Positions 44,130-53,632 of a stretch of DNA of 64,000 nt are shown here, in pieces. The position numbers were made by a program, and so were the translations under genes. Source of the DNA: Paenibacillaceae bacterium (GTDB taxonomy: Bacteria; Bacillota; Bacilli; Paenibacillales; CANHGK01); contig CANHGK010000005.1 in NCBI GenBank assembly GCA_947460235.1, forward strand, positions 62,001 to 126,000, in the 5' to 3' direction. Numbering within the stretch: position 1 is the first letter of the stretch; each line of letters begins with the position of its first letter. Below the pieces are notes generated by a model. That model was not told the DNA's origin and did not search any database. It worked only from the letters and a program-made list of their open reading frames with translations.

Positions 44130-46709
44130 TTAGTAGGTTTCGTTTCGGCGATCAAGCAATTGCTCTAAACGCTCCTTCATGACTTTCAAACTGCGATGTT
44201 GCCTTGTTAATTTTAGATGCGTTTGAATGCGTGAAATGAGTTCCTGACGAGCAAATGGTTTCGGTAAATAGTCATTGGCACCAACTTGGAAGCCTTTGAC
44301 GAGGTCTTCCGTTGAGTTTTTTGCGGTCAAAATAATGACGGGTAATTCATTCGCTTGGAATTTCTGGCGAATGCGTTCACACACTTCGTATCCAGACATG
44401 CGCGGCATCATCACGTCAAGCAGTACAAGATCATATTGTTTACCACTATGCAAATAGGCAAGTGCTTCGATCCCGTCGCTTGCAGTCGTGATCCCGTAGT
44501 TAAGCGGCATTAAATGATTGATAATCACTTGCAAGTTAAGGGGTTCATCATCGACGATAAGCACATTATATTCGCCTTCTGTATCTAACTTCGAATGATT
44601 GATTTGGAAATCTGGCAATTGATCAGCAGATATGACCATTCGATTGCCGACTTGGGTACCTTCACGCATGACATTTGATATCTCAGTTTCCAGGTAGAGT
44701 GGAATCTGGAACGTAAATGCTGTGTAATGATGGATTTCGGAATCAACCCAAATTTCTCCTCCTTGTAATTCAACGAGTTGCTTCGTCACCGCTAACCCAA
44801 GACCCGTTCCGCCAAATTCGCGAGCCACACTGCCATCCACTTGTTCAAATGATTCAAAAATATGATTTTGCTTTTCACGTGGAATGCCAATACCAGTATC
44901 TCGAACTGAAATTTCAACATGATCACCAACGCGCTTCCCGCTAATCGCAACTTCTCCAGACGGGGTAAATTTAATCGAATTTGAAACGAGATTATAAAGA
45001 ATTTGATGCATCCGATTTTCATCGGCGTTAATGAGTGGAAAATCAGGTTCCAAGTCATTGCGTAATTCAATCAATTTGCTTCCGACAAGCGGACGACATA
45101 GATCAATGACCATTTGTGCAACGATGTTTACATCCACTTTTCCGATTCGGAGCGTCAGTTGATTATTGCGCATTCTCGAATAGTCCAAAATATCATTTAC
45201 CAAATTTGAGAGACGTCGTCCGCTTGAAACGATCATCCGCAAATTCCGACGCATTTCTGCATTGGGGTCACCTTGTAAATTATCGGTCATCGATTCTGCA
45301 ATTCCGATGATGCCATTAATAGGTGTACGCAATTCGTGAGAAGTATTGGCCAAAATCTGATCTTTAATGTCATTCATTTTTAATAATTCTTCGTTTTTAG
45401 CATTCAGTTCCCTAGTTCGATCTTCGAGAATGGACGAGTAATTTTGTAATTGTAGATGTTGATCATTAAGTAATTGCGTGTGATGTTCCAATTGCGCCGC
45501 ATATTCATCAGAACGCGAATTTGCATCCGCAATGCGTGAAAACAAAATATACATTTGATAGGAAACGAGAATGAACCAACCGAAAAAACCAATATAAAAT
45601 TGATAGGGTAAAACGTTCAACCCAACTAAAACGTCGTGAATTCCAGTCAGCATGAACGCAACAAATCCTACCGTGAAGCGTTTGGTTGCCAATTCTAATT
45701 TATCTTTGCGAAATAAAAGACCAACTAAAATCGTAACCAATGTTACTAAACAAGCTAGCTGTAAAACTTCGAGCGTCTGATGGATTTGGACGGCGCCAAA
45801 ATAAACAGCAAGTGCACAAATTCCTGAAACGATGGATTGAAAAATTAGTGAATACTGGTTCAAATTCCACTTGCCCTTGCCAATTAACGAAATCATATAC
45901 AGATAAAACACAATCGGCACGAGGTGCGCTAAAATGATTTCTAAATATCCGAAGAATAGTGGTTCAGGATAAACAAATTGGATGATTCGCGTGGAGATGC
46001 AAAGGTAAATACCAAGTGTAAATGAAAATAATGCAAATTTGCCAAACAAATCGTACGAACGCATACGAATTGCGAAAACCAATGAAATAAATGACATGAA
46101 AATCGTGGTTAATCCAAAAAAGACTTCTATCCAATACGATTGCATAATTTTTTGCGCGAGTAATGAATACTCGCCGAAATAAATGGGTCCAAGCAATCCA
46201 ATATTATTTTGATCTGATTGAATTCTTAATGTTAATAACACGGAGTGATGATCACCATTTGGTAGTTGTATATTTGGTATGGAATATAAATTAAGAGGTG
46301 CACCTGCATAGACGACAGGAGTACCTTGATGAATCGCACCGATTTTTGTGATTAATCGTTGGTCGGCATATAACTCGAACACTTGATCAATCGATTCGGC
46401 ATATAGTGCGCAGTTCGTGCAATGATCTGTCTGAACAACCGTTCGGATCCACAACACATCTTTTCCGTTTCGATCAATAATATCTGCAGGAGTGGCGATG
46501 GTTTGCCAACCAGGTGAATTCAGCGGCTCCAATAAACGGGTATATTGCCCATTGTTATCCATTTCTGAATCTCCCCATTGATATTGCCAGGGTCCTGTGA
46601 AGCTCTTCGTTTCATCGATAACTGCCGAACCTGCAAATGCCGAACCAGATTGCAATAGATTGAAACAGGTAAAGATAATGAATGTTGTCAAAATAAAGCG
46701 GCGTATCAT
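44130..46709 (-). CDS. Hybrid histidine kinase with 7TMR-DISM-type sensor, copy 1
   Basis: 859 residues. Signal peptide (1-27), extracytoplasmic DISM-like beta domain with GPWQYQWGDSE and a CTNC pair, seven membrane helices (about 190-400), coiled coil, HisKA NTSHELRTPINGIIG near 453, GHKL domain with N box LVSNSIKFTP, RDTGIGI and GTGLGLAVTK, and a C-terminal receiver with Asp in LVLLDVMMPRMSG near 763 and KPF. No DNA-binding domain. AAAGGAGG lies 7 bases before the ATG at 46709. It follows its paralogue after 14 bases, so both are cotranscribed. Confidence 0.92.
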   Translation of the reverse strand: MIRRFILTTFIIFTCFNLLQSGSAFAGSAVIDETKSFTGPWQYQWGDSEMDNNGQYTRLLEPLNSPGWQTIATPADIIDRNGKDVLWIRTVVQTDHCTNCALYAESIDQVFELYADQRLITKIGAIHQGTPVVYAGAPLNLYSIPNIQLPNGDHHSVLLTLRIQSDQNNIGLLGPIYFGEYSLLAQKIMQSYWIEVFFGLTTIFMSFISLVFAIRMRSYDLFGKFALFSFTLGIYLCISTRIIQFVYPEPLFFGYLEIILAHLVPIVFYLYMISLIGKGKWNLNQYSLIFQSIVSGICALAVYFGAVQIHQTLEVLQLACLVTLVTILVGLLFRKDKLELATKRFTVGFVAFMLTGIHDVLVGLNVLPYQFYIGFFGWFILVSYQMYILFSRIADANSRSDEYAAQLEHHTQLLNDQHLQLQNYSSILEDRTRELNAKNEELLKMNDIKDQILANTSHELRTPINGIIGIAESMTDNLQGDPNAEMRRNLRMIVSSGRRLSNLVNDILDYSRMRNNQLTLRIGKVDVNIVAQMVIDLCRPLVGSKLIELRNDLEPDFPLINADENRMHQILYNLVSNSIKFTPSGEVAISGKRVGDHVEISVRDTGIGIPREKQNHIFESFEQVDGSVAREFGGTGLGLAVTKQLVELQGGEIWVDSEIHHYTAFTFQIPLYLETEISNVMREGTQVGNRMVISADQLPDFQINHSKLDTEGEYNVLIVDDEPLNLQVIINHLMPLNYGITTASDGIEALAYLHSGKQYDLVLLDVMMPRMSGYEVCERIRQKFQANELPVIILTAKNSTEDLVKGFQVGANDYLPKPFARQELISRIQTHLKLTRQHRSLKVMKERLEQLLDRRNETY

Positions 46710-46723
46710 CCGGTAACCTCCTT

Positions 46724-49297
46724 TCAATCCGTGGTGCGATTGCTTTTGTTCTTGATCATTCGGTGATGTTCTGCTAATTGTAATTGCATTTGTACACGTG
46801 CAATCAATTCTTGTTTGGCAAAAGGTTTCGTTAAATAATCATTCGCACCAACTTGGAACCCTCGAACCAAATCATCAATCGTATTTTTTGCGGTAAGCAA
46901 CAAAATCGGAAGTTCGTTTGCTGAATATGATTTTCGTACGCGCAGGCATACGTCATATCCCGATAAGCGAGGCATCATCACATCCAATAGAATGAGGTCG
47001 AATTGTCCTTGTTCTTTCAATATTCCCAGTGCTTCAAAACCATCTCTTGCCGTGACCAGTTCATAATTGTAAGTCATAAGTAGATTTTGTAACACTTGTA
47101 AGTTAATTGGCTCATCATCCACAAGCAAAATACGTTTTTGTGATTGGATTTTATCGTCTTGAAGTGTTACATCCTGTAAATCAGGTGCAATTGGTTCTTC
47201 AAGAAAAATAAAATTGGGATCCAAGGACTGATCGATTGGAACATTTGAGGGATTGATTTCTGCCAATGGAAGAGTAAAACTGAATTCAGTAAACTCGTTC
47301 TCAATACTTTCAACATGGAACGTTCCTTGATGCATTTCAATTAATTGTTTCGTGATGGCTAAGCCGAAACCGCTACTTGAAGTTGATGTGCCGGCAATGG
47401 AATTCGTATCTGCTGGAACTGGTTTTAGCAACTCGGTTAATTGATTCGCTGGAATGCCAATTCCACTATCTCGAACATGTACAACTGCCAAATTGTCACG
47501 AATTTCTGCTCGCACGGTAATCGCACCCTTGAGGGTGAATTTGATCGAGTTAGATAGTAAGTTGTTAAAAATTTGAATTAAACGATTTTCATCAGCAACG
47601 ATTAGCGGGAAATGATGATCAATTTGGTTTACTAAATATACGGGTTTATTCGCAAGCATGGGACTGAAAAGAGAGACAACGGATTGAACCGTGTCAAATA
47701 ATCTTATTTTTTTTGTTTGTAATGTTAGCGTTTGGTTTTTGATGCGTGAAAAATCAACAATATCACTGACGAGATTGTTCAAGCGGCGAGCACTTAACAC
47801 AATCATTTGTAAATTCGTGCGTAATGTTGAATTGATTTTACCTGCCGTTTCGTCTAAAAGCGATTCTGTAATTCCAATAATTCCATTTAACGGCGTGCGG
47901 AGTTCATGTGTCGTATTCGCAAGCATTTGATCTTTTTGTTGACTGATGCGATTTGCATCTTTTAATTTCATGTTCAACTCATATGTTTGCCGATCATTTT
48001 CTGCTAAGCGATTTTGGAGCGCAGCCATTTCATCTGTTGATCGTGAGATGAGATCTTCTAACTGCTGCTCATGTTTGTACCCAACGAGTTGATGGTGATA
48101 GATTCGTCTCGAAATCGCAAGGACGTTGAGGATGATAAACATTAGGTATCCGTAATGCAATACGTTTTTAACCGAGCCATGCAATACGATCGTTGAGTAC
48201 GCATCGATCATTCCAGCGACAGTTAAGACGACAAAACCTGCTAATCCTAGCCATGTGTACAATTCGAAACGCTGACGTAACGTGGAAAACACCCATATGA
48301 TGATGGCAAAATTCAAAGCAGCTTGTATTGGCGCGATCATATCCGCCCAAACGTAAAATTGTAATAGGCCTAGCATATTTCCGAAAAAGATCATCAAGTA
48401 CAGTCCGAATGACAGCAGTGAAAACCAATGTAGGATGCGATAGGGGCCATCACCAATGATTGTCATTAAATATCGGGCCATGATTACACCATTTAGTAAA
48501 TATAGATGCAAGACCAACAACGTCAGCATCGGATGGTCAGGAAACATTAAAAAGATCGCTTTTTCACGAATACAAATCATGAATCCAATTCCGATTGTGT
48601 ACAAGGAAAACCAAAAACTCATTTGTTCCTTACGGATCGATAACCAAGCCAATAAGATGAAAAGACCAGTGAAAAAACCACCCCAACCGATGGTATAAGG
48701 AATAGCAGAGGCATTCAAAATGCTTTGATAGATCGCATTTCGATTGCCTACTATCACGTTTTGATTGATGCCAATGAATCGATCGTCAGATTGAATGCGA
48801 AGAGCAAGCCATTTGTCTTTCATGTTGTGCGGAATATCAAATAAATTCGCGCTTTCACCCTCAAATTGTACCGGTTGCCCAGGTTGGATCGTACCAAAAT
48901 GACCAATTTGTTTACCGTCTACGTAAATTTCATAATTCCTCGTAAGTTCAGCAAACCAAATTGAACAGTCTTCACAACGAACATCGGACAATTTAATGCG
49001 CATCCAAAGCATATCTTCGAGCGAACCATCACTTTTATACGGTCGGTATTGCAAGTTGTGCGGGGAATCCGTCAATTCCCAGCCATTTGCGAAGTTACCA
49101 TCAGATGCCCACTTAAATAATCCATCTACATTTCGAGGTGAGTCTCCCCAGCGATATTGCCAACCATCAAGTAAATTCGATTGCTCAGGCGCTTGATCTG
49201 CAGCCCAAACGATATTTGATAAAAGCACAAACATACCAAACACCAGAGTGAGACTTACTCGCAAAATGCTTTTTAGTACTGGCGGAAAGTTCGGCAT
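46724..49297 (-). CDS. Hybrid histidine kinase with 7TMR-DISM-type sensor, copy 2
   Basis: 857 residues with the same architecture as copy 1: signal peptide, GWQYRWGDSPR, CEDC pair, seven helices from about 200, HisKA NTTHELRTPLNGIIG near 461, N box LLSNSIKFTL, RDSGIGI, FGLAITKQL, and a receiver with LILLDVMMPRLSG near 771. The last G box reads SSSGFGLAI instead of GGTGLGL, a milder match than copy 1. The pair is an old tandem duplication with clear divergence. GAGGGG precedes the ATG. The target of phosphotransfer is not evident. Confidence 0.92.
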   Translation of the reverse strand: MPNFPPVLKSILRVSLTLVFGMFVLLSNIVWAADQAPEQSNLLDGWQYRWGDSPRNVDGLFKWASDGNFANGWELTDSPHNLQYRPYKSDGSLEDMLWMRIKLSDVRCEDCSIWFAELTRNYEIYVDGKQIGHFGTIQPGQPVQFEGESANLFDIPHNMKDKWLALRIQSDDRFIGINQNVIVGNRNAIYQSILNASAIPYTIGWGGFFTGLFILLAWLSIRKEQMSFWFSLYTIGIGFMICIREKAIFLMFPDHPMLTLLVLHLYLLNGVIMARYLMTIIGDGPYRILHWFSLLSFGLYLMIFFGNMLGLLQFYVWADMIAPIQAALNFAIIIWVFSTLRQRFELYTWLGLAGFVVLTVAGMIDAYSTIVLHGSVKNVLHYGYLMFIILNVLAISRRIYHHQLVGYKHEQQLEDLISRSTDEMAALQNRLAENDRQTYELNMKLKDANRISQQKDQMLANTTHELRTPLNGIIGITESLLDETAGKINSTLRTNLQMIVLSARRLNNLVSDIVDFSRIKNQTLTLQTKKIRLFDTVQSVVSLFSPMLANKPVYLVNQIDHHFPLIVADENRLIQIFNNLLSNSIKFTLKGAITVRAEIRDNLAVVHVRDSGIGIPANQLTELLKPVPADTNSIAGTSTSSSGFGLAITKQLIEMHQGTFHVESIENEFTEFSFTLPLAEINPSNVPIDQSLDPNFIFLEEPIAPDLQDVTLQDDKIQSQKRILLVDDEPINLQVLQNLLMTYNYELVTARDGFEALGILKEQGQFDLILLDVMMPRLSGYDVCLRVRKSYSANELPILLLTAKNTIDDLVRGFQVGANDYLTKPFAKQELIARVQMQLQLAEHHRMIKNKSNRTTD

Positions 49298-49402
49298 GAA
49301 TTTCCCCTCTTTTCGATAGATACTATTGTTAGTAAGTTTTCAACAAAAACAAAAAAAAATCCTGCACAATTGCACCATGCTTCCAATTCCCAGTCATTTT
49401 CA

Positions 49403-49530
49403 TGTGGATAAAGTTATCCACAACCCTGTGGAATTGTGGATTCGAATCTTGTCGAAACCGTGAAATACTTGTCAAAATGACGTTTTAATCTTTGGCAACC
49501 TGTGGATATGTCTGTGCACAAGGTGGATAA
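49403..49530. other. Cluster of DnaA boxes
   Basis: Within 128 bases: TGTGGATAA (49403-49411) and TTATCCACA (49414-49422), two perfect boxes facing each other; TGTGGAATT (49427), TGTGGATTC (49435), TGTGGATAT (49501), TGTGCACAA (49513) and GGTGGATAA (49522), with one or two mismatches. No dnaA or dnaN is nearby, so this is unlikely to be oriC. It sits in the 250-base gap between the kinase pair and the ABC-F gene. Confidence 0.8.
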
Positions 49531-49547
49531 CATTTTGAAAAACGAAT

Positions 49548-51458
49548 TTACAACGTATCGGAAAGGATAGACCACTCTTCCATTGTTACTAATAATTTGC
49601 TTTGAGTGTCTTTAAGTTCTTGATCTGCTTGTTTCCATTTTGCATAATCTGCAGCTATGGTTTCGTCGGCACAAATTGCCTCAAGTTCAGCGGAGCGCTC
49701 TTCAAGCGCTGCGATTTCATGTTCTAATTGTTCAAGTTTTCGGCGTTGTTGGCGTTGTTCGCGGCTCGTTTCACGATGAATGGTGTTCGATGTTGATTTG
49801 TTTTGTTCTGCTGTTTCTTTTTGCAATCGTTCCAGTTCGCGAACTTTCTTTTGCTCGAATTGGAGTTTTACATCATCATACGTTCCTTCATACGAAGTTA
49901 GGTTTTTCGGGTCCAAGTACAACACACGATCGCCAATTTTGTTTAAAAAATAACGGTCATGCGAAATCATTAACATGGTGCCATCAAATTCGAGTAACGC
50001 ATCTTCGACGGCTTCACGTGTCCATAAATCCAAATGGTTCGTAGGCTCATCAAGTAAAAGTACGTTTGGTTCGGTCAACATAAGCAAACACCAGACAACG
50101 CGTGCTTTCTCACCACCGCTCAGACCGCGGATCGTACGTTTCACATCATCTCCACTAAAATGAAGTCGCCCAAGTGCACCGCGAATGACTTTCTCTTCTA
50201 AATGAGCGAATGCAGACCACACCGTTTCTAACACGGTCAGATCTGGTTGAAGATTACTCAATTCCTGATCATAGTAGCCTGGTTTGACGCCAGAACCCCA
50301 TTTAACGAGCCAATCGGCATGTTCAGGTGAACCGTTATCATAGCAATCACGCAATTTACGAAGCAATGTTGTTTTGCCGACCCCATTCGGGCCAAGAATT
50401 GTTACAGATTCCCCGCGGCAAATATGAAAGCTAACCGTTTGTTCGATCAATTTTAATTGTTGGACGTTTAACACATCTTTACCAGTGCGCTGCGTTGGTG
50501 GAAAACGAAGGGCGACTTTGGTTGGATCAGCCGTAGGTGCTTCAACGCGGTCCATGGCATCCAATTGATTTCGGCGACTTTTGGCGCGTTTGCTTGTAGA
50601 TGCTCTCGCGATGTTTCGTTGAATAAATTCTTCTAATTTGGATATTTGTTCTTGTTGCTTATTGAACGCGTAACCTTGCAGTTCACGCTCGGCCGCTTTG
50701 GATGCGGTGTAGCGTGTATAGTCGCCCTTATATGTGCTGACTTTTCCGTTCTCAATTTCCCATATCATTTTGGAGGAGGCGTCGAGAAAGTAGCGGTCAT
50801 GGGATACGGAAATGATTGCGCCCGGAAACGAACCTAGATAGTTCTCAAGCCATTCCAATGTTTCGAGATCCAAATGATTCGTTGGCTCGTCCAAAAGTAA
50901 CAAATCAGGTTTTTGTAATAATAATTTGGCAAGACCAAGTCTCGTTTTTTGACCGCCACTTAACGTTGCAATTGGCTGCGACCATTGTTCTGGAGGAAAC
51001 TTCATCCCGGTTAAGACGCTGCGCAATTGGGCATCCATCGCATATCCATCAGCTTCAGCAAATTGTTTAGATAACTCATCATATTGTTTGCTGACGCGAT
51101 TCCAAAGGTGTTCATTGGTATGTAGTTCGGGATCAGCCATCTGAGTTTCTAGATCGCGCAATTGTTTTTCCATTTGGCGAAGCGGTTCAAGCACCGTGCG
51201 CATTTCGTGTTCCACACTATGTAAAGCGTCCATATGGACTTGTTGCGGCAAATAGCCAAGTTTAAGACCAGGAATTAGTTGGAGATGACCGCTATCCGGT
51301 TTTTGAATTCCAGCAAGGATTTTAAGTAACGTCGATTTACCGGCGCCGTTCACCCCAACGAGTCCGATGCGATCACGACCGCCAACTTGGACGGATACAT
51401 TTTCAAAAATCGTCCGATCACCATACATGCATCCTAATTGATTTGTTTGTAAGTTCAT
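49548..51458 (-). CDS. ydiF: ABC-F family ATPase (YdiF-like)
   Basis: 636 residues with two ABC domains and no membrane helices. Walker A GVNGAGKST and GPNGVGKTT, signatures LSGGQKTRLGL and LSGGEKARVVW, Walker B LLLLDEPTNHLDL and VLLLDEPTNHLDL. The linker is rich in charged residues (RASTSKRAKSRRNQLDAMDR) and the C terminus is a coiled coil from about 540. ABC-F proteins act on the ribosome, as translation factors or in antibiotic protection. Position before moaC matches Bacillus subtilis ydiF. GGGAGGG precedes the ATG. Confidence 0.93.
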   Translation of the reverse strand: MNLQTNQLGCMYGDRTIFENVSVQVGGRDRIGLVGVNGAGKSTLLKILAGIQKPDSGHLQLIPGLKLGYLPQQVHMDALHSVEHEMRTVLEPLRQMEKQLRDLETQMADPELHTNEHLWNRVSKQYDELSKQFAEADGYAMDAQLRSVLTGMKFPPEQWSQPIATLSGGQKTRLGLAKLLLQKPDLLLLDEPTNHLDLETLEWLENYLGSFPGAIISVSHDRYFLDASSKMIWEIENGKVSTYKGDYTRYTASKAAERELQGYAFNKQQEQISKLEEFIQRNIARASTSKRAKSRRNQLDAMDRVEAPTADPTKVALRFPPTQRTGKDVLNVQQLKLIEQTVSFHICRGESVTILGPNGVGKTTLLRKLRDCYDNGSPEHADWLVKWGSGVKPGYYDQELSNLQPDLTVLETVWSAFAHLEEKVIRGALGRLHFSGDDVKRTIRGLSGGEKARVVWCLLMLTEPNVLLLDEPTNHLDLWTREAVEDALLEFDGTMLMISHDRYFLNKIGDRVLYLDPKNLTSYEGTYDDVKLQFEQKKVRELERLQKETAEQNKSTSNTIHRETSREQRQQRRKLEQLEHEIAALEERSAELEAICADETIAADYAKWKQADQELKDTQSKLLVTMEEWSILSDTL

Positions 51459-51563
51459 CGTAAACCCTCCCTAGTGTAGTGTAACTCAATTTCGCTACTG
51501 CTTCCAATTACATTCCTGTGTTAAAATAAAAGGAACAGTATTTGTCAGAAAGCGGGTGTTTCG

Positions 51564-52205
51564 TTGACTGAACTGAACATAACTTCTGAAAAAAAACAAA
51601 TCCGTAGTCGTGTGTTGTCGATGTTGCGATCGATGCCGCAAGCAGAACGTCGCAAACAAGGACTCCACGTTGCAAAGCGATTAGCAGCACGAATCCATGC
51701 TTGGGGAGCAACTAGAATTTTGGCATATTTGCCGATGAGTCATGAACTACCAATCGATGGACTGCTAGATGACTGGTATGAACAAGGGATCGAAGTTTTT
51801 GTTCCTGGATCGTGCATTGGTGACGAGCAATTAACGTGGTGGAAATGGACGCCTTTTGTAGCACTTCAAAGCGATGATTTTGGAATTCGCGTGCCTAAAG
51901 CAGATAGCAGATTATCATGGTTAGAACCTGATGAAACGTTTGATGTGCTCTTGGTACCTGGTGTGGCATTTGATCGGACTGGCGGTCGACTCGGATACGG
52001 CGGGGGTTATTATGATCGGTTTTTACGCGCATCAAGGGAAAAACAATCTAATAATGTAGATGCGCACGTGAAAACCTATTTCGTGATCGGGGCATGTCTT
52101 GATATACAAGACGTGGAGTCTGTACCGATGCAAGCATTCGATCAACAGATCGAATGGCTGATTACACCAACATTTGATGGGGCTTGTCAAAATAATAGGA
52201 ATTAA
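51564..52205 (+). CDS. 5-formyltetrahydrofolate cyclo-ligase
   Basis: 213 residues with VLLVPGVAFDRTGGRLGYGGGYYDRFL, the signature of the enzyme that converts 5-formyl-THF to 5,10-methenyl-THF using ATP. An N-terminal basic helix (KKQIRSRVLSML) is also usual. TTG start at 51564 with a weak GCGGGTG upstream. Divergent from ydiF. Confidence 0.93.
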   Translation: MTELNITSEKKQIRSRVLSMLRSMPQAERRKQGLHVAKRLAARIHAWGATRILAYLPMSHELPIDGLLDDWYEQGIEVFVPGSCIGDEQLTWWKWTPFVALQSDDFGIRVPKADSRLSWLEPDETFDVLLVPGVAFDRTGGRLGYGGGYYDRFLRASREKQSNNVDAHVKTYFVIGACLDIQDVESVPMQAFDQQIEWLITPTFDGACQNNRN

Positions 52206-52237
52206 ACCAATTGATGAGAAAGGTATTGAATTACATC

Positions 52238-52723
52238 ATGAGTGAACATAGATTTACACATCTAAACGAACAAGGTCTAGCCAAGATGGTTGACGTAAGT
52301 GATAAAGTGGAAACCGCGCGGCTCGCCGTGGCACAGGCGCGTGTTTGCATGAACGAGCAAACATGGGGTGCAGTTCGCGAAGGTCGGATGAAAAAAGGGG
52401 ATGTACTCGCCGTTGCACAAGTAGCAGGGGTTATGGCAGCGAAAAATACAGCACAATGGATTCCCATGTGTCATCCCATTCCAATCAGTGGTGTTGATTT
52501 GCAATTCCATACCGAAACACCTTGCCTTATTATTATAGAAGCAACGGTCAAAACGAAATCGGTAACCGGTGTAGAAATGGAGGCACTTACCGCAGTTTCC
52601 GCAGCCGCACTCACTGTGTATGATATGTGCAAATCGGCGGATAAAGGCATTACGATTGAACAGGTGATGCTCCTTCGGAAACACGGCGGCAAAAGTGGAG
52701 ATTTTGTTCGAGAAAATTCATAA
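52238..52723 (+). CDS. moaC: Cyclic pyranopterin monophosphate synthase MoaC
   Basis: 161 residues with MVDVSDKVETARLAVA, PMCHPIPI and TGVEMEALTAVSAAALTVYDMCK, all invariant in MoaC, which builds precursor Z of the molybdenum cofactor. Start at 52238 fits the family; AAAGG upstream is 13 bases away, and 52214 is an alternative start. Confidence 0.95.
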   Translation: MSEHRFTHLNEQGLAKMVDVSDKVETARLAVAQARVCMNEQTWGAVREGRMKKGDVLAVAQVAGVMAAKNTAQWIPMCHPIPISGVDLQFHTETPCLIIIEATVKTKSVTGVEMEALTAVSAAALTVYDMCKSADKGITIEQVMLLRKHGGKSGDFVRENS

Positions 52724-52803
52724 AACCTTAACCAATAAAGCATTGCACTTGCGTGTAATTGTAAGTAAACATGATAAAATAATTGAGAATTGGAGGAGCG
52801 TTG

Positions 52804-53301
52804 ATGGCTTGGAGGGTAGCGATTTTAACATGCAGTGATAGCAGGTATCAGGGAGTAGCATCTGATACAAGTGCACAAGTGATTCGAGAACTTGTCGAGG
52901 AAGAATTGCATGGTGAAATTATCAATTACAGCATCGTTCCGGATGATATTCAAACGATTCGTAATGCACTGATTGAATTAGCGGATAACGTTCGAGCGGA
53001 TTTGATTTTTACGACCGGCGGAATTGGATTGGCAGAGCGAGATGTAACGCCAGAAGCGACGAGACAAGTGATCGATCAGGTTGTGCCTGGCATTTCTGAA
53101 GTGATTCGTGAAGCCTGTTTGATCAAATCACGAAGTTCGATGTTTGGACGTGGAATCGCAGGACTTCGCAAAACGGTATTAATTATTAATTTGGCCGGCA
53201 CTCCGAAAGTTACATTTGCAGGATTGAATGCGATCATGGATCAATTACCTTACGCATTAGAGAAATTGAAATTACGCCGCGAGAGCGAAGTTTACGAATA
53301 A
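52804..53301 (+). CDS. MogA/MoaB-family molybdopterin protein
   Basis: 165 residues with ILTCSDSRYQG, FTTGGIGLAERDVTPEAT and INLAGTPKVTFAGL. It adenylylates molybdopterin (MogA) or belongs to the related MoaB group; the two cannot be told apart by eye. With MoaC and Tat genes beside it, molybdoenzyme export is a natural link. GGAGGAG precedes the ATG at 52804. Confidence 0.9.
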   Translation: MAWRVAILTCSDSRYQGVASDTSAQVIRELVEEELHGEIINYSIVPDDIQTIRNALIELADNVRADLIFTTGGIGLAERDVTPEATRQVIDQVVPGISEVIREACLIKSRSSMFGRGIAGLRKTVLIINLAGTPKVTFAGLNAIMDQLPYALEKLKLRRESEVYE

Positions 53302-53315
53302 AGGAGGGGAATTAA

Positions 53316-53573
53316 ATGGGTGGAATCGGATTGCCTGGAATATTGCTTTTGATAATTCTTGGTTTGCTTTTATTTGGGCCAAAAAAGTTGCCAGAACTAG
53401 GTCGCGCACTCGGACAAACGTTGCGTGAATTTAAAGAAGGTGCTGCCGGTGTAATGAAATCGACGGAGCAAGAAGTGCCGCAACAACCAACACAAGTTCA
53501 ACAAGCAGCGCCAGATACTACGGTAGAACAAGCAAAGAACGTACAGGAAGTAAATAAAAATCTTCCAGAGTAA
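53316..53573 (+). CDS. tatA: Twin-arginine translocase subunit TatA
   Basis: 85 residues: one membrane helix (5-20), the [11 protein letters not shown] hinge, an amphipathic helix, and a Gln/Ala-rich tail. AAGGAGGGG precedes the ATG. TatA forms the pore for folded proteins. Confidence 0.95.
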   Translation: MGGIGLPGILLLIILGLLLFGPKKLPELGRALGQTLREFKEGAAGVMKSTEQEVPQQPTQVQQAAPDTTVEQAKNVQEVNKNLPE

Positions 53574-53582
53574 TCAAACCAT

Positions 53583-53614
53583 GATAGGCGGAATAACCGG
53601 CCTATCTTTTTTTT
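53583..53614 (+). terminator. Internal terminator between tatA and tatC
   Basis: GATAGGC and GCCTATC form a 7-bp stem around a 10-base loop followed by eight T. It lies 10 bases after tatA and 18 before tatC, so it probably lets TatA be made in excess of TatC. Confidence 0.85.
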
Positions 53615-53632
53615 GGGAAGGAGTGACAAGCA

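Noticed and set aside
49403-49530. Replication origin
   Set aside because: DnaA boxes are present, but dnaA, dnaN and an AT-rich unwinding region are not; a titration or regulatory cluster fits better.
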